NCBI GenBank assembly: GCA_029339505.1
Contig: JAQISU010001235.1
Coordinates: 40,657,815 to 40,721,814 of the forward strand
Reading direction: 5' to 3'
DNA: 64,000 nucleotides
DNA from: Unio delphinus
Taxonomy: Eukaryota > Mollusca > Bivalvia > Unionida > Unionidae
Shown: piece by piece, positions 57,807-64,000 of the stretch
Layout: each line of letters opens with the position of its first letter
How positions within the stretch are numbered: position 1 is the first letter of the stretch
The notes under the pieces: model-generated
Told to the model about the DNA's origin: nothing
Database searches by the model: none
What the model saw: only the letters and a program-made list of their open reading frames with translations
Made by a program: the position numbers and the translations under genes

Positions 57807-58238
57807 ATGATTATACACTACAATCATGATAAACCAACCCCCGTCTATGTAGTTAATTCACGGTTTCCAGTTTATAGAGCATACTACGGAGATGGTTTAG
57901 GTAATACCATTGCAGGTTTTTTTGCGAGAATGGCCCCAAAAGTGATGCCGTTAGCTAAACAATTATCAATGAAAGCCATTGATGTTATTCGTGATAAGGG
58001 TATTAGTACTGTTGGAGATCTTGCCGGAAAAGCGTTTTCAGCTGCGAAGAATAAATTAACATCATTAGTGAGACGAAAAAAGAAACAGCTACCGTCTACA
58101 GCGGAAATGCCTGCAAGTGTTAGTAAAATTATAAATAACGCAGTAGATGAAAAATTAGCATCATTGGTGACTCCAAGTGACCAAAGCAATATTGCAAACA
58201 TGACAGCGGGAAGTGGCTTTAAAGAACTACGACGATGA
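57807..58238 (+). CDS. Core or membrane-active minor virion protein candidate
   Basis: A 143-residue protein. After a short Tyr-rich start comes YYGDGLGNTIAGFF, then an amphipathic helix (MAPKVMPLAKQLSMKAIDV), a GDLAGKAFSAAKN helix and a very basic block (RRKKKQL). A Gly-rich LGN/GLG site before an amphipathic helix recalls protease-cleaved adenovirus core or pVI/pX-like proteins, and equivalent ORFs are standard in Mavericks and adintoviruses. A precise equivalence cannot be shown by eye. The frame is intact. It starts 34 bp after the preceding gene, suggesting joint transcription. Confidence 0.6.
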   Translation: MIIHYNHDKPTPVYVVNSRFPVYRAYYGDGLGNTIAGFFARMAPKVMPLAKQLSMKAIDVIRDKGISTVGDLAGKAFSAAKNKLTSLVRRKKKQLPSTAEMPASVSKIINNAVDEKLASLVTPSDQSNIANMTAGSGFKELRR

Positions 58239-58278
58239 AATGGAAAATCGCGATTTAGACTCTGATAAATAGAATAAA

Positions 58279-59696
58279 ATGTTCAAACAGTCACGTGATC
58301 CAGCGTTTGATATAGACGCCCCAGTTGGCAAGGATGATTCTGTACGCGATTATCAATATTATGCCTATCATGCAATTGACTCAAATAGTCGATCAAGAAT
58401 TGAACTTCAAGTCCATGATACCAGTAAATACTTTTTGCCTTGTGAAGCATTTATCGAAGTAGAAGGAGAACTTGTAACAGCTGATGATACTACGCTGTAC
58501 CAGCACCGTATCCAGCTGGTACTCAAGTCGGTTTTGTCAATAATGGTATCATGGCGCTATTTGAGAGTGCTAGATATCTCATTGATGGGAAAGAAATTGA
58601 GTCGATAGATTGTGATGTTGATGTGGCTACAACAATAATCGGGCTAGCAAGATATTCTGATGATTATACAAGATCAGCAGGACCTTCTATGATGTTTGCA
58701 AAAGATGTTAAAAATACCGCTGGAGGAAATCAATTTGTTGTAAGACGACCAAAGAATAATGCTGGTACCGCTTATATTGATGCCGAAGATATGATTATAA
58801 ACAACGATGTTAATTTCAATCTAGGAGCTGCAACACGAAACTCAATGTTGGGAGTAGGGCGTAAATCATTTTCATGCGCGATTCCACTGCATCATATTTT
58901 TGGATTCTGTAGAAACGTCAGAAAAGTTATCTACGGGGCGAAGCTTACAGTATCGCTTGTACGAAAGAGTGATGATAATGACGCAATTTGGAGGATTCCA
59001 GCAAACCCAGCTGCAGCACATATAAATGATGATGCCGGTAAAGTCAATTTAACAAAAATATCATTGTGGATGCCAGTGTTGACTCCAGCAATTACCGCAG
59101 AAGAACGATTATTATCATTTATGGACCAAGGAGGAAAATCATTACTAAGTTGGTTATCAGTGACCACGGATGTTAAACAATCAAATATCAACGGGTTATT
59201 CATGTGGAATCTAGCATCAAAACAAGGTGTTGCTGCGCCACGTCATATATTTATTGCGTTACAGGATAACACACGAGTTGGCAATCAACTCTCCAGCCAT
59301 ATGATATTTGATCAATTAGGTGTTAAAGACGTCTCACTGAGAATAAACGGCCAGCAGGAACCATCTGAAGATGTACAACTTAATTACACCGAAAATCATA
59401 TTGCACGCGTGTATCATAGGTTGTTGTCATTTATGGCACGTGATCAAAATGTGGATACCGGTCCACAAATATCACAATTGGATTTTAAAAGCCTCTATCC
59501 GATTTATTACTTTTCACTGGAACATCTTGATTTAACAAGACAATCTGTTGTTGATATACATTTTAGAGCTAATGTGCTTCGTGGTGCTATTGCTGATTAT
59601 AGAGCGGTTGCTGTCATTCTCAGTGATAAATCAATGCTACTTGAAGGTGTTGGAGGAAGAATGAGAATCAGTGATGCACCAGTGGAAAATCTTTGA
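58279..59696 (+). pseudogene. Major capsid protein candidate (double jelly roll), one frameshift
   Basis: The ATG at 58279 opens a frame with QVHDTSKYFLPCEAFIEVEG, a strand pattern like the first jelly roll of Polinton capsid proteins. It drifts into noise after 58500 and stops at 58608. A second frame, open from about 58480, continues with FVNNGIMALFESARYLIDG, RKSFSCAIPLHHIFGF and a long beta-rich remainder to 59696. Together they are about 470 codons, within the range of small double-jelly-roll capsid proteins. The place in the gene order, between the core-like protein and the protease, also fits. One base appears lost between 58480 and 58540. The assignment rests on pattern and position, not on a structure. 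Confidence 0.7.
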
Positions 59697-59747
59697 ACGA
59701 TTTTTCATTGAAATTGTACACGATTTAGAATCAATCAATTATGTATA

Positions 59748-60211
59748 ATGTCGTATAGTAATATCAATGTGTCTTTGACACCCGGTCAAATCAAGAAATT
59801 GCAATCGGAATCAGCTAAAAAATGTGGAACCACAATCACGCTGAAACCCAATCAAATGACTGGTGGTGCAAATAAATCATCGCTGACAACTCGTCAAGTA
59901 AAACATTTTAATGATGCACTTGTAGCAAAAAAAGGTGTTCAGATTACTCTTTCTGCGGCTGCTATCAAAAATATGATTAAAACAGGCGGTATCTTCCCGT
60001 TGTTAGCTGCGATTCCGGCCTTGATTGCAGCAGCAGCCCCAGCAGTGGCTAAAGCAGCGGCGTTAGGAGCCGTTGGTACTGCAGCAGGAATGGCACTAAA
60101 GAAGGCATCTGGACAGGGATATAAAAAAAGGGAAGGGGTCTAAGACTACCAGGAACCCCGTATTCATGGTACAGCGGAAAAGGCCTGAGAATCCCAGGAA
60201 CGGTTTATTAA
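59748..60211 (+). pseudogene. Virion membrane-interacting protein candidate, tail frameshift
   Basis: Two similar N-terminal modules (VSLTPGQIKKLQ and ITLSAAAIKNMI, the first followed by ITLKPNQ) suggest an internal repeat. A long Ala/Gly/Pro hydrophobic segment follows (FPLLAAIPALIAAAAPAVAKAAALG). The first frame ends at 60143, but another frame gives a tail with two GxGLRxPGT repeats, ending at TAA 60209-60211. The switch lies on an A7 run (60123-60129) and equals one base lost. Ala-rich amphipathic proteins with a Gly-Leu-rich tail are regular in this element class; entry or core roles have been suggested for them, and none is shown here. Confidence 0.6.
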
Positions 60212-60222
60212 TTGAGAAATCT

Positions 60223-60636
60223 ATGTCCAATTTTGATTTAATAGATGCTGCTAAAAAACTAGCGATTAAAAATTTCAGAGGCGTTTTTATGAAAGATCAA
60301 TTACCGGCACAACCCAATGATGTTGAAACCGGTATTATTAATTTAGATAACAGCACCGGACCTGGAACTCACTGGGTTGCATACGCTATTGATCCACCGG
60401 TAATCGTCTATTTTGATTCATATGGATTAGCCCCGCCAAAAGAGTTTATGCGTTACATAAAAAAATTTCCAATGAAGACTTGGTATTCTACGCTGCCAAC
60501 ACAACAAATCAATGACCCACCAATATGTGGCAACGAAGTATTAAATGTCCTTAACGCTATTTCAGCATTTAGAAAACCACCACACATTGTCGTAAATGAA
60601 TACACTAGTAATCGCTGGAAATCGAAACGATTTTAG
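60223..60636 (+). CDS. Adenain-type cysteine protease (maturation protease)
   Basis: A C5-like protease of 137 residues that in relatives cleaves capsid precursors during maturation. The catalytic set is visible: His50 (GTHWVAYAID), Asp65 (VYFDSYG), Gln94/95 (LPTQQIND) and Cys102 (PPICGNEVLN). The frame is also open to an ATG at 60166, but that part overlaps the tail of the upstream gene; ATG 60223, opening MSNFDLIDAAKKL, is the better start and sits 12 bases after the upstream stop. No lesion, so with the ATPase it is one of the few intact genes. Confidence 0.9.
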   Translation: MSNFDLIDAAKKLAIKNFRGVFMKDQLPAQPNDVETGIINLDNSTGPGTHWVAYAIDPPVIVYFDSYGLAPPKEFMRYIKKFPMKTWYSTLPTQQINDPPICGNEVLNVLNAISAFRKPPHIVVNEYTSNRWKSKRF

Positions 60637-60656
60637 AGAGAGGTGTATAAAATATC

Positions 60657-61495
60657 ATGATTGATATTTGGGGAAGATCTTTGAAACCCAAACCCGATGA
60701 CACTGCAACCGGTGATATAAAAAAATAATCGAAGATGAAATCGCTGAGACGTTGAACTTAACAAGTGTTGATCCTAATAAATTAGTTGTATTTCAGAACA
60801 AACAGGGTAAATTGAAAACCAGTGATGTGTCGTTGGATGATATATTGGTTAAACAACGAAACGCAATCGAGAATACTATCGCGTTATTTTCGGATCAGGG
60901 TAAACTCAAACCGGGCGTACTTTTTTCGACGATTACAGATCGATTTAAAACTCTCAACGATGAGTTGAAAAATTCTGTGTTGGAACTAGCAACACTTCAA
61001 TCTAAAACCGAAGAACACATAAAACAGTTTACCTCATTTCGTAGAAATATCATTGATAAATTTATTGGAACTACATTCGATAAAATTGAACTAAAACTTC
61101 CGGATATCAAAAAATCCATCGATGAGACGAAAATCTTCACCGAGGCCATCAAAAATGATTTTTCGAGGATGATAACAATCATTGAAAAAACAAAAATTCC
61201 TCATGAGAAAACCAACAACGTAGTATACACGATCCAACACAGATCATTTGCGTGGACGCCTACAAACAACAAATTAGATATCACTGCAACCGCCAAAGGT
61301 ATTTATCGATTAATACTAGTAACACCATTGACTCAATTTAATATTTCATCGTCGAGTTCATCCGGGGTCAATAATACGATTTCAATGATCATCGACGAGA
61401 ATACAACTGAAAAGTTCACGATAACAGCTACTGATAAAAATTTGGTTAGGGTTTCAACAACTTGGTATGTGGAATTCGTAGCGGATTTAAGTTGA
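60657..61495 (+). pseudogene. Coiled-coil structural protein, possibly fibre-like
   Basis: The ATG at 60657 opens a short frame (IDIWGRSLKPKP) that stops at an A7 run (60719-60725). One base shift there leads to the long frame ending at 61495. Residues from about 30 to 150 of the long frame are helical and heptad-like (LNDELKNSVLELATLQSKTE). The C-terminal 100 residues look beta-rich (VVYTIQHRSFAW, YRLILVTPLTQFN, WYVEFVADLS). A helical stalk with a beta-rich head would suit a trimeric fibre or spike, but that is inference. It lies in the virion block right after the protease. Confidence 0.55.
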
Positions 61496-61568
61496 AAATT
61501 GCAAAGCAATTTCACTAACGGTTTCAATTGAAATCGTAATTGAAAACGCTAGCGTTTTTAAAATAAAA

Positions 61569-61935
61569 ATGATTTCATCATCGCAATATCGCTATGATCA
61601 GGTCAGATAATTTCAAACTAGACTCACCGGAGCTGGTATTATACTGTCTTCAGTGACAATGATGGCCCCGATAGCTGTTCCAATTTGCATTTCTGCGGCA
61701 ACAACAATCGCGGGAATAATTTCAATAATAACAAAAAAAATATCATCATGCAGCCAACGGAAACTACAAGACTACATAATTCAATTTCATGTTGTATCCA
61801 CTGCATACTCGCAATTATCCTCATTGATATCGTCATCGATCGATGATACAATTATATCAGATAGTGAGTTTTCAGCGATGGTAGGTATTTACGATTCTGC
61901 GATGTCAAAATTAGAAATACATCATGAGTATAATA
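61569..61935 (+). pseudogene. Small membrane-type helical protein, in-frame TAA
   Basis: The ATG at 61569 reads through QYRYDQVR to TAA at 61608-61610; the same frame continues with TRLTGAGIILSSVTMMAPIA, a hydrophobic Ile/Ala-rich segment (VPICISAATTIAGIISIITKK) and a helical end (ISDSEFSAMVGIYDSAMSKLE). This design, one or two hydrophobic helices then a charged helix, recurs at this place in other Mavericks as I recall. The frame stays open to 62114, but beyond about 61935 it overlaps the next gene and reads unlikely sequence, so the true stop was probably lost. Confidence 0.5.
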
Positions 61936-63288
61936 ACAATGACAACACAGATGGAATTACTTCAGCAAATAGTGGAGAACACAAACCCAGTACAAACCAG
62001 CATGATATCAATAACCTCAACGAGTCCAGGATTCAGTGTGAATTTCCCCTCTCCGGTCCCAGTGAAGGAAATCATCGTGTTAGCAAAATTACGTGTGTAT
62101 CACAGTTGGCCTAATATCAGATCAAAATCATTTGGTGGTCAACAACCGAATAATTCACTGGTGTTCTCGTATAAGAATAAACCCGACGGAACCCCAGACT
62201 GGAACGTTGTTTCCATACCAACCGGATCATACCAAATTGAACAAATCAATGCTGAATTGCAACGTAGAATAAAATCGATTACTGGAGCAGAATCAAACAT
62301 CGCTATTACGGTTCATGAACCAACACTATCATCTGCCATTGAAATAAGCACAGAAGAATACGTCGTAAATATCTATCAAAGCTCAATAAGGACCGTACTA
62401 GGATGGCCTGAATTACCACCCCCGGGAAAAACCGTTGATTTACCAGAACCAAAAAAAACTGATTATGTCACAGACACGACAAAATTTGACAATCCAATAA
62501 AAAGCTATAGCGATTATGACAAATTGAATTTTTTCACTGAATTAGATGAGGGAGGGGAGAAATACTACATAACTCGACAGGATAAAATCACTGAAAATTT
62601 CACAGCGTTCAATAACGATATTTCACTGTTGTTAATATCCCTTAAATCCGGTACTCTCACCCGAGATGAATTTATCAACGTCGTAGAAACATGTAACAGA
62701 ATCCTCAGTGACATGAATATATTTCATTCACTAATGATACAAGAGGTATCCATTGCCAGACACCCTAACACGAAAATAAAATTTGCGACAAAATATCATA
62801 TAAGCGTAGAAAATATTTCCGAATTCAATCTACCAGGATATAATATCTTAGAATTACAAAAATCTCTCGATGATGCCATCGATATTGGTTTTAAAATAAT
62901 TCATGATACTTGGAAAAAAACAATATCACAGGAAATAAAAATCCTCAAACATAGTAATGACCCAGATGGTGGTGGCAGGCATATTGCTCCTAAAATGTGA
63001 ATATTTCATCGGTGATAGCGCTCAATTTAGTGTGTGATGTTATCGAAGGAAGCTATCAAATAAATTTAGAACGATCAAATCAAGCTCAGCAAGGATATAT
63101 TTTGTATTAATTTGCACCAACAGCTCCTCCAGGGTTTCTAATTATTGAATCCCCGGTGAATCCAGTCTATATGCGATGTCATAATAATTCATTAACCAGA
63201 ATTAATTTTAAACTCACTGACCAGTCTAATAATCTGATTGATTTACAAGGTGAGGTTTCACAAATTAGTCTGTTTGTAAAGTCGTAAA
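61924..63288 (+). pseudogene. Minor capsid or spike protein candidate, broken near the end
   Basis: The ATG at 61924 opens a 358-codon frame. A beta-rich first third has FSVNFPSPVPVKEIIVLAKL, YHSWPNIRS and VVSIPTGSYQIEQIN, a strand-and-turn pattern seen in the penton-like or minor capsid ORF of many invertebrate Mavericks. A helical middle (LLLISLKSGTLTRDEFINV) follows. The frame stops at 62998-63000. A different frame continues from there with NISSVIALNLVCDV and IIESPVNPVYM, ending LVKS-like at 63288 and interrupted by one TAA near 63108. The end pieces resemble the normal C-terminus of the same family, so one gene with a shift and a nonsense codon is likely. Placement as last gene before the right repeat fits. 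Confidence 0.6.
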
Positions 63289-63323
63289 GACTTTCATCCT
63301 AAAGGGATTTTCGTCCTAGGACC

Positions 63324-63657
63324 GGACTTGATAAAATATTCGGTTGAAATCATTTGTTAAACATTAGCAGCAGAGAGGGTAAATCGGACGATTTTCACCG
63401 TAAACCATAGCAGCAGAGGGGGTGAACGGACTAACTTTTCGACTTTTTTGATTAAACGATGAAAACGCGTACTGAGTATAATTTCCTGCGAAATCTCATG
63501 TTTTCAGACAAATATCACTAAGGGTCTATTTGTCAAATGGAGACTTATTTTTTTTCTGGTTAAAAAGTGAGATTTCGCAGGAAGGTTCTATTTGCCGTTT
63601 TGAAGACAAAATCAAAAATGTCGAAAAAAGTTAGTCCGATTCACCCCCTCTGCTGCT
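63324..63657 (-). repeat. Right terminal inverted repeat, 334 bp
   Basis: Complement of the left repeat, with the same internal palindrome (63409-63657). It starts just downstream of the last structural ORF. Confidence 0.95.
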
Positions 63658-63662
63658 CATGC

Positions 63663-64000
63663 TGACATGAGCAAGTATGACATCACATAGTATCAACTTA
63701 CCAGATTCCTTGTTTAGTTCATCTCTCACTTGCTATAATGCTCGTTTTAAATGTTTTAAATTTCAATAGTGCATTTCTTTTCTTGCTGACTTTCACAGAG
63801 ACAAAGTTGCAGTGCATCCCTATTCATATCAATCAAACCAAACAAATAAGTATGACACATGAAAGGTCAAAATGATAAGAGGCCATTGACCTTCTGTGAC
63901 TAAGACAAATACACATACCCATGAAGCATCAAGAGATGCTGACATTGCAAAATTATTTAAACTATCAACACATGTGATTCACCCCCACCCCCAATCTTAA
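63663..64000. other. Right flank of the Maverick, nothing recognised
   Basis: Ordinary AT-rich DNA ending in a short C-rich stretch. No feature supported. Confidence 0.5.

Larger units (their letters stand above)
47999..63657. mobile_element. Maverick/Polinton provirus, full length, decayed
   Basis: A 15.66-kb element with 334-bp terminal inverted repeats. CATGC lies directly outside both ends (47994-47998 and 63658-63662), consistent with the 5-6 bp duplication made by a retroviral-type integrase. Gene content is diagnostic: A32-type packaging ATPase, DDE integrase, family-B DNA polymerase, adenain-type protease and a capsid-gene cluster. A PLA2-like gene is also present, as in adintovirus-type members. 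Replication genes lie left, virion genes right. Nearly every gene carries a frameshift or nonsense codon, but the repeats are about 98% alike, so this looks like a fairly recent insertion losing its genes. Confidence 0.95.

Noticed and set aside
61496..61568. Terminator or regulatory hairpin between two Maverick genes
   Set aside because: Only GAAATCG/CGATTTC-like short matches; too weak to call.

Overview
The window looks like metazoan intergenic DNA from a marine invertebrate, most likely a mollusc. This is tentative. It rests on low GC, many simple repeats, a tRNA-headed SINE family in seven copies, CR1/L2-like LINEs, a Gmr1-like Ty3/Gypsy element, a hAT copy, a THAP/TTAA DNA transposon and a Maverick/Polinton, plus a SINE tail (GCGCCGTTAAA followed by a 4-mer repeat) of the kind I know from bivalves and gastropods. 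I see no intact host gene, no tRNA or rRNA gene and no CRISPR array. Almost all recognisable coding DNA belongs to mobile elements.

Region 1-11 kb: an old LINE tail, SINE-1, and a 24-bp satellite split by a CR1/L2-like LINE (2668-6075). Then come a decayed Gmr1-like fragment on the minus strand (8215-9226), a GATA/GATG microsatellite and SINE-2. Region 11.7-22.4 kb is a nested stack. A 27-bp satellite has been hit by SINE-3, by a probable solo LTR (12870-20509, TG..CA ends, TATGG target duplication) and by a second LINE copy. Inside the solo LTR, within a (TA)n tract, sits a Gmr1-like Ty3/Gypsy element (13535-19546) with two LTRs and the copia-like pol order protease-integrase-RT.

Region 22.8-25.4 kb: a Kolobok-like DNA transposon with TTAA at both ends, an AGGAGACTAGAAA terminal repeat, a second inner inverted repeat and a THAP exon. 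Region 25.7-39 kb: SINEs, six separate satellites or microsatellites (unit sizes 4, 21, 41, 46, about 54 and 69 bp), a dispersed repeat pair, and long stretches where I recognise nothing. Region 39.3-41.7 kb: a hAT transposon with a BED finger and C-terminal dimerisation domain, broken twice. Region 41.7-48 kb: SINE tail, microsatellites, a doubtful LTR and a third, internally deleted LINE copy.

Region 47,999-63,657 is a complete-length Maverick/Polinton (15.66 kb) with 334-bp terminal inverted repeats and a CATGC flanking repeat. It carries an A32/FtsK-type packaging ATPase, a zinc-ribbon plus parvovirus-type PLA2 gene, a retroviral-type integrase, a family-B DNA polymerase fused to an SF1 helicase and an HNH-like module, a cysteine-cluster protein, and a rightward structural cluster: membrane-active or core-like proteins, major capsid protein candidate, adenain-type protease, coiled-coil protein and jelly-roll-like minor capsid candidate. 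The genes split into replication/integration (left) and virion assembly (right), separated by about 1.6 kb of repeat-rich non-coding DNA. Most genes carry frameshifts or nonsense codons, several of them at A runs, so this copy is probably a decaying provirus. The polymerase-helicase-HNH fusion and the self-complementary termini are the most interesting signals in the window.
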